Assembly (NCBI GenBank): GCA_942493055.1
Contig: OW818680.1
Coordinates: forward strand, 3,906,001-3,970,000
Reading direction: 5' to 3'
DNA length: 64,000 nt
Origin: CAIZQW01 sp942493055
Lineage (GTDB): Bacteria; Verrucomicrobiota; Kiritimatiellia; RFP12; UBA1067
The notes below the pieces were generated by a model that was not told the origin of the DNA, made no database searches, and saw nothing but the letters and a program-made list of their open reading frames with translations. The translations under genes and the position numbers were made by a program. Below, one piece after another: positions 40,970 through 51,700 of the stretch. Position 1 is the stretch's first letter. The number at the start of each line of letters is the position of its first letter.

Positions 40970-42043
40970 TTAACGCTGGACGCGGGCATTACCCTTCCAG
41001 ATACTCCAGACCTGCTCTTCATCGGCAGGCAATGCGTAATCCACCAGCATCGTTGTTGCAAGCGCGCCGCTGGCCCAGCCGAACTGAATCCACTTCTCCG
41101 GCTCCCAGCCTTTGAGGATGGCGTAGAGCATGCCGCCGACAAAGCCGTCGCCGCCCCCGATGCGATCCATCACCGTAATGTGGCGCGGTTCGACCGTGAA
41201 CCACTCCTGGCCGACGGACATGAGTGCGCCCCACAGGTGGTTGTTCGAATCTTCAACTTCGCGAAGGGTCGTGCCGTACACCTGCGCATTCGGAAACGCC
41301 TTCTTCACGCGCTCGATCATGCCCTTGAACCCGTCAATCTTCGCCTTGATATCCTTGCCGCCAGCTTCAGGCCCCTGGATGCCCAGGCAGAGCTGGAAGT
41401 CCTCTTCGTTGCCGAGGAGAATATCCGACACGCCGGCGATCTCTTTGAAGATGGCAGAGAGCTCTGTCTCACGGCCTTTCCAAAATGACGCGCGGTAGTT
41501 CAGGTCAAAGGAGATCTTGGTGCCGTACTTCTTGGCGGCCCGTGCGAGTTCAAGACAGAAGGTGCTGGTCTCCGGCGAGAGCGCGCCGATCAGTCCCGAC
41601 AGATGAACAATCTGCACGCCCTCCTGGCCGAAGATGCGGTCGAGGTCGAAATCTTTCACGTTCAGTGTGCGCCCGACTTCTCCGGCGCGGTCATTCCAGA
41701 CGCGGGGCCCGCGCGAGCCGAAACCGCTGTCCGCGATATTGAACTGATGACGGTAGCCCCAGGGTCCGCCCTGCGCCACCTCAACACCTTCAAAGTCCAT
41801 GTGCCGGCTGCGTAGATCGTCTTTCAAGAGCTGCGCAATCGGGCTTCCCTTGACAAAGGTTGTCAGCACCTTGACGGGCAAGCCGAGATACGCCGCGACA
41901 CTGGCGACATTCGTCTCCGCGCTGGTTGCCTGCATCATGAAGAGGCCGCCTCTGTGAACCGGCTGGCCGTTGACGGGCGTGATGCGCGCGCCCATACTGG
42001 TGGGGACTAAAAGAGAGTACTTACAGTTCTGTTTGAGTTGCAT
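40970..42043 (-). CDS. kdgK: PfkB-family sugar kinase (KDG kinase-like)
   Basis: A 357-aa ribokinase-family kinase. Seen: ETNVASVAAYLGLPVKVLTTFVKGSPIAQLLKDDLRSR (sugar/ADK site I region), KISFDLNYRASFWKG and the catalytic GGGDGFVGG with D299. The NYR.S.W segment is usual in 2-dehydro-3-deoxygluconokinases, which feed pectin- or alginate-derived sugar acids to glycolysis, in keeping with a polysaccharide-degrading lifestyle. It is upstream of dapA on the same strand. Fructokinase activity cannot be excluded. Confidence 0.8.
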   Translation of the reverse strand: MQLKQNCKYSLLVPTSMGARITPVNGQPVHRGGLFMMQATSAETNVASVAAYLGLPVKVLTTFVKGSPIAQLLKDDLRSRHMDFEGVEVAQGGPWGYRHQFNIADSGFGSRGPRVWNDRAGEVGRTLNVKDFDLDRIFGQEGVQIVHLSGLIGALSPETSTFCLELARAAKKYGTKISFDLNYRASFWKGRETELSAIFKEIAGVSDILLGNEEDFQLCLGIQGPEAGGKDIKAKIDGFKGMIERVKKAFPNAQVYGTTLREVEDSNNHLWGALMSVGQEWFTVEPRHITVMDRIGGGDGFVGGMLYAILKGWEPEKWIQFGWASGALATTMLVDYALPADEEQVWSIWKGNARVQR

Positions 42044-42165
42044 GTATGCTGTTTCCAGGGGTGTTATGAATGAAAAACGTCTCGAGCTGGCTCACCTGAT
42101 TCGGAATAGTGTAACAAGACTGAGGCGGCTCCCGCAATGATTTTTCCATGTCTTTTTGGGGATTT

Positions 42166-42597
42166 TTAGACATCGCTGGCGAGAAAGAGCTCAGGCTTGG
42201 GCTTGGCCAGGAGGGACGCGTCTTTGAAGAGCTGGTAGGTGGCGACCCCCAGGCTGCAGATGAGCACGGGGAGCACGCCCCACGCATAAGAAAAATTCTT
42301 GTAGATGAAGAGATTCCATGCGATGACAGAGGCGTACCCCGTTGCAAAACAGATCAGGAAGGAGAGGACACTCCGGCGCTTGTCGCGGTTCACAGAGACA
42401 ATGACAAGATACAGGATATAGAGGATCGGGCCTGCCAGGCGTGAGACGGCGAACCCCAGCGCGATCAGCGCCTTCATCATGCCCCAGCCGTCTACGCCGC
42501 GGACCGTCGGCCAGAAGAAGTAGAGAAAGACGAAGAGTTGCGGCACCAGCAGAATCACGGCCAAGGCTTCAAGTATCGATTTAAGGATGGCTTTCAT
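42166..42597 (-). CDS. unknown four-helix membrane protein
   Basis: A 143-aa protein with four hydrophobic segments: about residues 10-30, 44-68, 76-96 and 105-125. No motif is recognised. It starts 9 nt after the lipB stop on the same strand, so it probably shares the lipB transcript. The function is unknown. The 120 bp between it and kdgK show no gene. Confidence 0.6.
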   Translation of the reverse strand: MKAILKSILEALAVILLVPQLFVFLYFFWPTVRGVDGWGMMKALIALGFAVSRLAGPILYILYLVIVSVNRDKRRSVLSFLICFATGYASVIAWNLFIYKNFSYAWGVLPVLICSLGVATYQLFKDASLLAKPKPELFLASDV

Positions 42598-42606
42598 AGT
42601 GATGCC

Positions 42607-43248
42607 CTATGCGTATTGAAACACCTGTTTGAAGGAGGAGATGACCGCCTGCTTTACCGTCGGCATGTTGAGGGGCTTGCCCAGCAGCTTGCTCATGGAG
42701 GTGACCCCAGCGTCTTGCAGGCCGCAGGAGATAATGCCGCAGTAATCCGCCAGCTGAGTGTTCACGTTGAGCGCAAAGCCATGCATGGTGACCGAATGCG
42801 CCACCCGGATGCCGATGGCCGCCAGCTTGTTGTTCCCGACCCATACGCCCCGGTTACGCGAATCGCGTCCGGCTTCAATGCCGAAGGTCGCCATCGCACG
42901 AATCAAGGACTCCTCCAGGGCCGTGACATATTCGATGACCTTCAGGTCGGCTTCTCCAATATGAATGATGGGGTACCCGACCAGCTGCCCCGGGCCGTGA
43001 TAGGTGACATCCCCGCCGCGGGACGTTTCGACCCGGTCAATGCCTGTCTGCTGCAGGGTCTCTTGTGAGTAAAGAATGTTGTTGGCCTCGGCGGAACGGC
43101 CCAACGTATAGACGCGCCGATGCTCGAGCAGGAAAAAGGTATCCGGAATAGTCCCGTTACAACGCGCAGCGTGCGTCTGCTCCTGAAGAGCCAAGACGTC
43201 TGCGTAGGGCTGTTCCCTGCCCAGATCCTGTATGGAAAGTGTTTTCAT
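42607..43248 (-). CDS. lipB: octanoyltransferase, lipoate synthesis
   Basis: A 213-aa enzyme transferring octanoyl from acyl carrier protein to lipoyl domains. Seen: FFLLEHRRVYTLGRSAEANNIL; RGGDVTYHGPGQLVGYPI; NRGVWVGNNKLAAIGIRV with the catalytic Lys; and ISCGLQDAGVTSM with the catalytic Cys. Length is typical. lipA is not in the window. It is followed by a small membrane protein gene. Confidence 0.95.
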   Translation of the reverse strand: MKTLSIQDLGREQPYADVLALQEQTHAARCNGTIPDTFFLLEHRRVYTLGRSAEANNILYSQETLQQTGIDRVETSRGGDVTYHGPGQLVGYPIIHIGEADLKVIEYVTALEESLIRAMATFGIEAGRDSRNRGVWVGNNKLAAIGIRVAHSVTMHGFALNVNTQLADYCGIISCGLQDAGVTSMSKLLGKPLNMPTVKQAVISSFKQVFQYA

Positions 43249-43265
43249 GCCTCGCGAGATAGAAC

Positions 43266-43303
43266 AACAAAACCGGACACCTTACGTCTGTACGGTGACC
43301 GGT
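43266..43303 (-). terminator. terminator after rpsT
   Basis: On the minus strand, ACCGGTCACC pairs with GGTGTCCGGT (plus positions 43294-43303 and 43272-43281, one mismatch), followed by TTTTG. It lies between rpsT and lipB. Confidence 0.6.
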
Positions 43304-43331
43304 CTCGCTTAAAATGGAAGACAAAGGGGGA

Positions 43332-43595
43332 TTAGCCCATCTTTGCAATGCTAATCGCCATGCGTGATTTTTTGCGGTCAGCATTGTTCTTGGCAATGAT
43401 GCCCTTCTTCGCTGTCTTGTCCAGGACAGAGGTGTACGCTGAATAAGTCTTCGTCGCCTCTTCCTTGTTGCCAGACTCAATCGCCGCTAAAACTTTTTTG
43501 CGGGCGGTCAACACACGGCTCTTGCCGGCCTTGTTGCGCGTATGACTCACGGTTGCCTGCTTGGCACGCTTAACTGCACTCTTAATGTTCGCCAT
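43332..43595 (-). CDS. rpsT: 30S ribosomal protein S20
   Basis: An 87-aa basic protein with the S20 pattern: MANIKSAVKRAKQATVSHTRNKAGKSRVLTARKKVL at the N-terminus and KTAKKGIIAKNNADRKKSRMAI at the C-terminus. It binds 16S rRNA early in 30S assembly. AAGGAG precedes ATG by 9 nt. It is monocistronic, with its own promoter and terminator. Confidence 0.97.
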   Translation of the reverse strand: MANIKSAVKRAKQATVSHTRNKAGKSRVLTARKKVLAAIESGNKEEATKTYSAYTSVLDKTAKKGIIAKNNADRKKSRMAISIAKMG

Positions 43596-43641
43596 GAAAC
43601 GTTGCTCCTTAATGGTCTAGTCGTGGTAAAAAACGGTCAAT

Positions 43642-43670
43642 ATATTACCCTCATTTTTCAAATTGGTCAA
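43642..43670 (-). promoter_or_regulatory. promoter of rpsT
   Basis: On the minus strand, TTGACC (43665-43670), a 17-nt spacer and TAATAT (43642-43647). The leader is about 40 nt. The -35 box is strong and the -10 box weaker. Confidence 0.5.
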
Positions 43671-43801
43671 TTCCTAACCTTTAAAAAATGAAAGTTTTTT
43701 TCTTATCCGCCCTTGCCAATTCAAAAAAAATATGATACTTCCTTAAATTCTTTTGCGCCTTCGGGGGCAGAGGGACTTGGGTTTCGGAGGAAAAGTATCG
43801 C

Positions 43802-44941
43802 GTGACAGAACGAGAAGCATTCATAGCCTTTAACCGGGTTCAGGGCATTGGCTCTGTGACGGCGCAGCAGATTATTGAAGCGCTGGGTTCGCTTGCGGCC
43901 GTGTTCGAAGCGTCCGAGGAGACCCTTCGGGGCATCCCGGGGATCGGCACCGAGCGCGCCGCTTTGCTGACACAGGATTTGAAACAGGTTTCCGCGGATG
44001 AAGAGTTGCAGCGGGCTGCGAAGACGGGCGTAAAGGTGATCACCTGGGATGATCCAGCGTATCCGGCCCTATTAAAGGAAATAGCGGATCCGCCGCTCGT
44101 CCTGTATGTGGCGGGCGACGTGACCGCGTTGGATACGCCCTCCATCGCTATTGTGGGGACGCGTCACCCGACGGTTTACGGTCGCGAGACCGCGCGTCGG
44201 TTCGCGTATCAGCTCGGCGTCGCAGGGTATACCATCACCAGCGGGCTGGCTGAGGGTGTTGATACAGAGGCGCATCTGGGTGCGCTGAAGGCCAAGGGCA
44301 AGACCGTGGCCGTGCTGGGGGGCGCGCTCGACTGTCTCTATCCGAAGTCGAACACGAAACTGGCGCGTGAGATTGCCACCTCCGGCGGCGCGGTTGTTTC
44401 AGAGTACGCCTTCGGCCGTCAGCCGGACCGCCAGACGTTTCCGATGCGGAACCGTATCGTCAGCGGGCTTTGCCGGGGCGTGCTGGTCGTCGAGGCTCCG
44501 CTCAACAGCGGGACCCTGATTACCGCAGGACAGGGGATGGATCAGAATCGGTCGGTGATGGTGATCCCGGGACGCATTGATTCCGCAGCGTCCCAGGGCT
44601 GCCATAAGTTGCTGAAGGAGGGGGCGCGGTTGGTGACATCGCCAGAAGAGGTCATCGATGAAGTCCAGGATCTCTTTATTGGCAAGAGTGCGCGTATCTC
44701 AACGCAGATGCGTCAGCCCCTGAAGAAGATCGAGCCCCGGGCGGAGCAGAAGGTTGTGCCGGTGCTGACGGCTGAGGAGCGGTCGATCATGGTCATCGTC
44801 GAGGAGGGCGGGACCCCGATCGATGTCATCATCCGTAAGACAGGGCAGCCTGCCGGACAGGTGAATGCGCTGCTGGTGAGTTTGCAGATTAAGAGGGTCA
44901 TGAAGCTGATGCCGGGTGGCATCGTGATGCGGGCGTCGTAA
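43802..44941 (+). CDS. dprA: DNA-processing protein DprA
   Basis: A 379-aa protein that loads RecA on incoming single-stranded DNA during transformation. N-terminal helix-hairpin-helix-like part (VQGIGSVTAQQIIEAL, IPGIGTERAALL); Rossmann fold with IVGTRHPTVYGRETARRFA; SGLAEGVDTEAHLGAL; FPMRNRIVSGLCRGVLVVEAPLNSGTLITAGQ; and a C-terminal winged helix (about 320-379). The start is GTG 43802 with GGAGG upstream. It is the first of three plus-strand DNA-metabolism genes. Confidence 0.95.
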   Translation: MTEREAFIAFNRVQGIGSVTAQQIIEALGSLAAVFEASEETLRGIPGIGTERAALLTQDLKQVSADEELQRAAKTGVKVITWDDPAYPALLKEIADPPLVLYVAGDVTALDTPSIAIVGTRHPTVYGRETARRFAYQLGVAGYTITSGLAEGVDTEAHLGALKAKGKTVAVLGGALDCLYPKSNTKLAREIATSGGAVVSEYAFGRQPDRQTFPMRNRIVSGLCRGVLVVEAPLNSGTLITAGQGMDQNRSVMVIPGRIDSAASQGCHKLLKEGARLVTSPEEVIDEVQDLFIGKSARISTQMRQPLKKIEPRAEQKVVPVLTAEERSIMVIVEEGGTPIDVIIRKTGQPAGQVNALLVSLQIKRVMKLMPGGIVMRAS

Positions 44942-44987
44942 CAAGCCCGCAAGCATGCGTCAGATTTTTTAGAAAGGAAGAAGTGTC

Positions 44988-47510
44988 ATGGGAAAGAAGC
45001 TTGTCATTGTCGAATCGCCTGCGAAGGCTAAGACGATTGGAAAAATTTTAGGATCGGCATACGTTGTGAAGTCCTCGGTCGGACACATCCGTGACTTGCC
45101 GGAACGGACGTTGGGCGTGGATATTGAGCATGACTTCGCACCGAAGTATGTCGTTTCCTCGGACAAGGCCAAGACGGTTGCGGAACTCAAGAAGGCTGCC
45201 AAGACCGCGGACGTCATCTACCTGGCGCCCGATCCTGACCGCGAAGGGGAGGCCATTGCCTGGCATCTCAAGGAGACGCTCGCAGCAGATGCGAAGGAGA
45301 CGCCGTTCTTTCGTGTGCAGTATAATGAAATCACAGCCCGGGCTGTGAAGGCGGCCTTTGATAATCCGGGTGTCATCGATATGAATCGTGTGAACGCCCA
45401 GCAGGCGCGTCGCATCCTGGACCGTATTGTGGGATATAAGGTGAGCCCCATGCTCTGGAGCCGTATCAAACGCGGCTTGAGTGCCGGCCGTGTGCAGTCG
45501 GTCGCCTTGCGCCTGGTCTCGGAACGCGAACGCGAAATCCAGGCGTTCAATATTGAGGAATATTGGGTGCTGGGCGCCAATGTCTGCCGTCAGACCCCCC
45601 CGAAGGATCCCTTCTCCATCAAGCTGGTCAAGATCGATGGCGAAAAGCCTGCTGTCAACTCCGAAACCGCTGCCAAGGCGTTGCTCTCAGAGGTCGAAGG
45701 CGCCCGGATCTGCGTCAAGGATGTCCGGATACGCGAAACCTCGCGTCGGCCGCTGCCGCCCTTTATCACCTCGACGCTTCAGCAGGCCGCCTCCAGTTTC
45801 TGCGGCTTCTCGCCGAACCGCACCATGAGCCTGGCTCAGAAATTGTATGAAGGTATTGAAATCGCGGGTGCCGGGGCAGTGGGTCTGATCACCTATATGC
45901 GTACGGACTCGTTCAATATCGCCCGTGATGCGCAGGCCGCAGCCAAGGACTTCATTACGTCATCGTATGGCGCGGGTTATTATCCTGAGACACCCAACTA
46001 TTATAAGAGCCGTAGCAATGCGCAAGAGGCGCATGAAGCGATTCGCCCCACGGATGTCCTGCGCACGCCCGAAAGCCTGAAAGGCGTCTTGGACCCCCAG
46101 TCGCTCAAGCTGTACGATTTGATCTGGAAACGCTTTGTCGCCAGCCAGATGGCGGCTGCAAAACTGGAACAGAAGACGGTTGAGATCCAGCCGGTCAAAG
46201 AGGGGCTTTCGCATGTCTATACCTTCTTCGCCTCTGCTTCGGAAGTCCTCTTTGATGGCTTTTTGAAGGTGATGGCCCTGAATATTCATAAGAAAAAAGA
46301 GGAAGACGAAGACGAGGAGGTCGAAGAGGTCGATCACCTTCCGCCGTTGGCCACGGGTGATGTGCTGCAGGTGCTGGAGTGGCTGAGCGACCGTAAAGAG
46401 ACCAAGCCGCCGTCACGTTTCAGCGAAGCCTCGCTCATCCGCGCGCTTGAAGCCAATGGCGTGGGACGCCCTTCAACATACGCGGCCATCATTGAAACGC
46501 TGAATTCGCGGGAGTATACAACGCGCGAAAAACGCCAGCTCGCTCCCACGGAGCTGGGCTTGAAGGTCAATGACCTGCTGGTCGCGAAGCTCGAAGCGCT
46601 CTTTAATGTGAACTTTACGGCTGAAATGGAAGAAGAGTTGGATCATGTCGAGGAGGGCCGACTGGAATGGACCCAGATGATGGAGGAGTTCTACAAGCGC
46701 TTTACGACGTGGATGGATCTGGCCAAGGAGCCGCCGGTGGATATGGCGAAGGTGACGGGCGTGATGGCTTTGATCAGCCAGATCACAGAGTGGGCGCCGG
46801 AAGTTCAGCGCGGCAAACGTAAATACAGCGATGCGCGCTTTGTGACCTCCATCATTGAACAGCTGGAGACCAAAGAGAAGCCGATCTCGGAGAAACAGGT
46901 TGAAGCGCTGGTCAAAATCGGACTGCGCTATCGTTCCCAGATTCCAGATATGGAAGCCAAAGTGGCTGCACTCGGATATGGGGAGCTCGTCGCCACGGAT
47001 AACGCCATGGCGACCACGGAGTCCTCCATGACGCGCTTTCAGGTGCTCGATCAAGTCAAGCTCTCGGAGTCTCAGGCAGGCTTTGTTGAGTCGCTGCGCA
47101 GTCAGGTGGTCCATGGACGCAAGCTCAGCGATAAGCAGGTTGCCGCACTGGAGCGCATCATTGTCCAGAATGCCTCGCAGTTTGAGAACTTCGATGCTGT
47201 GCGTGAACAGCTCGGACTTTCCGCAGAACAGTCCAAGACGGAACAGGATACGGAAAGCCCTGTCTTGTTGGAGATGCTGGGACAGGTGACCACCTGGCAG
47301 GAGCCTGTGACGCGCGGCAAGCAGGTCTTTAATGACAAGGATTTCTACGACAGCCTCGCCGGGCAATTTGCGCGCCAGCAGTCGCTGACCTTCCGCCAGC
47401 GCGCTGCCATGAAGCGCATGGTCTTCCGCTATAAGGCCCAGATTCCGCAGTTCGATACCTACGCGGCTCAGTTGGGGTTGAATAAGAAGGCTGAAAAGAA
47501 GGACGAATAA
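44988..47510 (+). CDS. topA: DNA topoisomerase I with unusual C-terminus
   Basis: An 840-aa type IA topoisomerase that relaxes negative supercoils. Toprim: IVESPAKAKTIGKILG and APDPDREGEAIAW; active-site Tyr in GLITYMRTDSFNIARDAQ. The core ends near residue 584. Instead of the usual CxxC zinc fingers, residues 585-831 hold three related helical modules (about 594-663, 686-744 and 761-831). Each has a hydrophobic helix, a K/RQ..AL.R-type helix and an endpoint like RY..QIP.F/M......LGL. No Cys-based zinc site is visible there. AAGGAAG precedes ATG. rdgC-like follows 14 nt later. Confidence 0.95.
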   Translation: MGKKLVIVESPAKAKTIGKILGSAYVVKSSVGHIRDLPERTLGVDIEHDFAPKYVVSSDKAKTVAELKKAAKTADVIYLAPDPDREGEAIAWHLKETLAADAKETPFFRVQYNEITARAVKAAFDNPGVIDMNRVNAQQARRILDRIVGYKVSPMLWSRIKRGLSAGRVQSVALRLVSEREREIQAFNIEEYWVLGANVCRQTPPKDPFSIKLVKIDGEKPAVNSETAAKALLSEVEGARICVKDVRIRETSRRPLPPFITSTLQQAASSFCGFSPNRTMSLAQKLYEGIEIAGAGAVGLITYMRTDSFNIARDAQAAAKDFITSSYGAGYYPETPNYYKSRSNAQEAHEAIRPTDVLRTPESLKGVLDPQSLKLYDLIWKRFVASQMAAAKLEQKTVEIQPVKEGLSHVYTFFASASEVLFDGFLKVMALNIHKKKEEDEDEEVEEVDHLPPLATGDVLQVLEWLSDRKETKPPSRFSEASLIRALEANGVGRPSTYAAIIETLNSREYTTREKRQLAPTELGLKVNDLLVAKLEALFNVNFTAEMEEELDHVEEGRLEWTQMMEEFYKRFTTWMDLAKEPPVDMAKVTGVMALISQITEWAPEVQRGKRKYSDARFVTSIIEQLETKEKPISEKQVEALVKIGLRYRSQIPDMEAKVAALGYGELVATDNAMATTESSMTRFQVLDQVKLSESQAGFVESLRSQVVHGRKLSDKQVAALERIIVQNASQFENFDAVREQLGLSAEQSKTEQDTESPVLLEMLGQVTTWQEPVTRGKQVFNDKDFYDSLAGQFARQQSLTFRQRAAMKRMVFRYKAQIPQFDTYAAQLGLNKKAEKKDE

Positions 47511-47524
47511 CCACAAGGAGTTTT

Positions 47525-48622
47525 ATGGGTTTTGAATCTGGGAATGTCAGCTTCCGCCTCTTCTATCTGACGCAGCAATATACCTCTTCGATCGTCGAGG
47601 AGTTTGCCCGGCGTCTTGCCCCGCCGATTGAGAAACTGGACCGCGATCCGATCTCGGGCTGGGTCGGGCCGCGCCATCTCTTCGACCGCGAGATCACGGA
47701 TGAAAAATGCATTGCAGGCCCTTTCCTCACTGTGCAACTGCTGAAGGCGGAGAAGAAAATCCCCGCCTCCTTGCAGCGGGCCTATCAGAAGCTGGAGGAA
47801 GATATCGAGATGAAGGCGCGCGGCGTGGACACGCTTCCGCGCAAGGCCAAAGCCGAGGTGAAGGCGCGTGTGATCGCGATGCTTCAGCCCAAGATGCCGC
47901 CGACGCTGCAGAGCATGCCCACGGTGCTGGATTTCCGCAACGATCTCCTGGTGGCCGGCGCAATGACCGACACGCAGATCGACGCCTTTGTCCTCTATGC
48001 CAAGGATACCCTTGACTCCATGCCAATCCTGGTGACGCCGGAGACTGCCGCCATGCGGCGCAAGCAGGTCAATGCAAAGGATCTCGACCCCGTGATGTTC
48101 ACACCGGACACGACGATTGATGCGCCAGTCGAGGGGACTCTCGGCATGGACTTCATGACCTGGCTCTGGTTCGCGTGGGAAAAAGATGGCGGCGTCTATC
48201 ATCTGCCAGACGGCCGGGAGTTCGGCATCATGCTGGAAGGTCCTGTCACCTTCTTCCGCGAAGGCCAGGGCGCCCACGAAGTGGCGCTGCGCAAGGGCTT
48301 GCCCCTGAACAGCCGCGAAGCCGGTACCGCGCTCATTTGCGGTAAAAAACTGAAACGTGCAAAAGTCACCATGGCCCATGGAGGCGGCTCCTACACCGCG
48401 ACCATGGATGCAGATTTCGGCTTCCGCGGACTCAAGCTGCCCAAGGGCGAACAGCTGGAGGAGATGGGCAAGGTCGAAGAGCGTATGCTCTCCATCGAGT
48501 TCTTCTGGAGCGCCTGGCTTCACCTCTTCGATACCTTCCTGGATATCCGTACAGATGCGCGCGCCTGGCAGAAAACGCTCGAAAAAATGCGTGACTGGGT
48601 GAGCGCCTTCGCCCAAAAATAA
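47525..48622 (+). CDS. RdgC-like recombination-associated protein (divergent)
   Basis: A 365-aa protein with MGFESGNVSFRLFYL at the start, GWVGPRHLFDREI, a Lys/Glu-rich helix (LPRKAKAEVKARVIAMLQPKMPPTLQSMPTVLDFRNDLLVAGAMTD) and LGMDFMTWLWFAWEKDGG. This order (N-terminal beta region, basic K..AK.EVK helix, short beta region, then F.TWLWF) is that of divergent RdgC proteins, which bind DNA as rings and restrain RecA. AAGGAG precedes ATG by a few bases. Its place behind dprA and topA supports a DNA-related role. The assignment is from pattern memory. Confidence 0.6.
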   Translation: MGFESGNVSFRLFYLTQQYTSSIVEEFARRLAPPIEKLDRDPISGWVGPRHLFDREITDEKCIAGPFLTVQLLKAEKKIPASLQRAYQKLEEDIEMKARGVDTLPRKAKAEVKARVIAMLQPKMPPTLQSMPTVLDFRNDLLVAGAMTDTQIDAFVLYAKDTLDSMPILVTPETAAMRRKQVNAKDLDPVMFTPDTTIDAPVEGTLGMDFMTWLWFAWEKDGGVYHLPDGREFGIMLEGPVTFFREGQGAHEVALRKGLPLNSREAGTALICGKKLKRAKVTMAHGGGSYTATMDADFGFRGLKLPKGEQLEEMGKVEERMLSIEFFWSAWLHLFDTFLDIRTDARAWQKTLEKMRDWVSAFAQK

Positions 48623-48746
48623 CACTTTTCAACAGTGGGCAAAATCGGTATAGCCATCGGCTGTCTGTTGTGTTTAAATAATAATGATCTTTATCTATGG
48701 GCGTGGATAAGATGTGTGTGTTTACTCTCAAACAGAGGAGAAAATA

Positions 48747-51700
48747 ATGAAAAGGTTCACCTTTGATAAAAGGCGTGTGTCTAGATTTATTGTTGCGCTT
48801 GCTTTTTTGGCAGCGGTCAGCGGCGCCACTGCTGCAACACTGACATGGAGCGGCGCAGGAGTCGATAACGATTGGCAAACCATCGACAACTGGGATGCCG
48901 TTCCCGTTCCTAACGATGTGCTGATCTTCTCCGGCAACAATCAGGTGTCGAACACCAACTCCTTCCTGGAAGGAACCCAGTTCAATGGGCTCATCTTCAG
49001 CGCGGATGCCGGTTCGTTTATCTTGGCTGGCAACGCCATCAAGCTTGCAGGGCCTATCACCAACGTCAGTGCAAATGCACAGGTGATCAATCTGGGGCTT
49101 ACAAACACCACAGGGTTTACGGTTTACTGTGAGACGAACGTGACGCTGGCAGGCATTGTCAAAGGCGGTACAACGCTGACCAAGACAGGACCCGGAAAAC
49201 TCATCCTCAACAACAGCGAAATCGCGCTCAATGTCCTGACACTGAGCGGCGGAACCATCGATCTGGCGTCCGACATCACCCTTGGCCCGGCGAATTATGG
49301 TGGAACGACGTTGAATGGTACGGGCGGCACCATCACGAGCAGCGGGGGTCGCATCCTTATCGGCGGCGGTCAGGGCGCAAATGCAGCAGACTGGTTCGGC
49401 GGCTCTGCTTCACCGATCATTATTGAGGCCCCGATCGCGGACGGTGTGACACTTTACAACAACATTGACTTTTACAACAACTACGATTTGATCCTCAAAG
49501 GCGCCAACACGTATTCGGGAGCCTCGGGCTTTTGGGGAACCCGCGTTCAAGTCGGTGTTGACTGTGTCGGCACAGTCGGGGCGCTCGTCTCCGGCCCCTT
49601 TGGTGTGGGCTCTCTGACCTTTGGGACCGGGTACATGTCCTCAGACAGCTCAACGCCCCGCACAATCCTCAATCCGGTCAATTTCGCAGGTAATATCATA
49701 CTGGGCAATACCAATTTGAACGGAAAGCTTACTTTCAGCGACGCGGTCAACCTTGCCAATGCGGCTCGCATGGTGACAGCCAACAGCGAAGTGCAGTTTG
49801 ACGGTGCGCTGACCAATGGCGGTTTCGTCAAAGCAGGTGCGGCTCTCGTGACGCTGGCGGGCGCCAATACTTACGCAGGCGGGACAACCATCAGTGCCGG
49901 ACGTCTGCTCATCACCGGCAGCATTCTCGATACAGGCGCCTTTACGCTCAATGGGCCGACTGCGATTTACACCGTGGACACAGCCCTCAAAGTCGGTGAC
50001 CTGACACTTACGGACGGAACGATTGACGGTTCGGGCTTTGTGACCGGCACCTCCTACACCGTCTCCAGCGGACTGATCAGCGCGAACCTGGGCGGCGACG
50101 CGACCCTCACGAAGACAGGCGCGGGACAGGTGACCCTCTCGGGCGCCAACACCTACACCGCGACGGTTGTGAACGCTGGCATCCTGCTGCATGCCAAACC
50201 CTCCGCGCTCTACAACGGCGAAACCGGAAGCTGGACCAAGGAGAAGATCAGTGTCGCGAATGGCGGCACGTTGGCCTTCAATGTCGGCGGTCCAGGCGAG
50301 TTCACCGTTGAACAGCTCAGCACGTTGCGGAATGACCTGGCAACGAGCATCAACACCAACGGGTTCCGGGCGGGTTCCAAAATCGGTTTTGACACCTCCA
50401 ACTTCCCGGGCGGCAATTTCGAAATGACAGAGTCGATCAGCGATTCGACAGGCCTTGGCGCGGGCGCGCTCGGCATCGCGAAGCTGGGGTCGAACACGAT
50501 GAGCCTCGCCGTGGCCAACACCTATACTGGCGAGACCCTGGTGAACGGCGGCACGCTCCTGGTCAACCATGCGAATGCCCTGACGACCGGCACGACGCTG
50601 ACCGCGGGCGGCACAGGCACCCTTGACCTGAACGGATACACCTTCACGGTGACAAACCTCGGTGCAGGTGGTTTGGGTGGCACGATCACGGACACAGCCG
50701 CAGGCACGGATACGAACACCCTCACGGTGACCGCCTTCATCTCCGCCATGGCGGGTTGGGGTGTCTACGCCCGGCTTGCTGACGGGCCTACGCGGATCCT
50801 CGCATTAACGATGTTGAATAATAATTCGAATCCGCGGTTGTATAACAACGACAATACCTTCTCGGGCGGACTGAAGCTGAAATACAGCAGCGGCAATGGC
50901 ACTCGGCTCGAAGTGGGGACCGTCCCGGTCAATACCGGCGCGGCAGGCGCGATTGTCAGCAGCCCCTTCGGGCGCGGCCCCATCACCATCGGAGAAGCTG
51001 CGACGGACAAGGCTCAGATTTACTTTTACGCAGCGAACGGTACGATTCTCAATGATATCGTCTTCAATACCTCGCTCGGTACAGACCAGCAGGGCGCCTT
51101 CCGTATTGATACCACAGGGTTTACGCTCGCGGGAACCCTCCGGGGTGATCTCGCTCCAGTGAACTTGAGCAACTATGGCAACGGCACGGCGTTCCTGACC
51201 GGCCAGATCACCGGCACGAACGGTTTCTGGCTGCGGCGTAACGGGGGAAGGACTGAATCCTTGACCGCGACACTCAACAACAGGACCGCCAACCCCAATG
51301 ACTATCAAGGCAACACAACAATCGACCTCTATAAGACGCTGGCGCTCGGGACGGATGAGCAGATTCCGCATGGGCCGGGCAAGGGCGACGTCTATCTGTA
51401 TGGTCGGCTCAACCTGAATGGTTACAGCGAAACCATCAACGGGCTGTTTGGCAATGGAACGGTTGACTGTGGCGGTGGGAAACTGACTGTTGGAGAGAAC
51501 AATGCCAACTTCTTGTTTGAAGGAACATTGACCAACAGCGCGGGTTCCTTGACCCTTCAGAAATCAGGCGCAGGGCTGATGACGCTCGCGGGGAAGTGCT
51601 TGGCCGGTCTTTCGACATCCACTTTTGTTGTGAGCAACGGTACGCTCTCGATCGGATTTGCGCCTCCTGTTACGGGGGTGGCACGCTGGTTTGATGCCGC

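Noticed and set aside
42066..42140. 24-codon plus-strand frame in the gap before kdgK
   Set aside because: Lies on the opposite strand to the operon without ribosome site or conservation evidence; likely chance.
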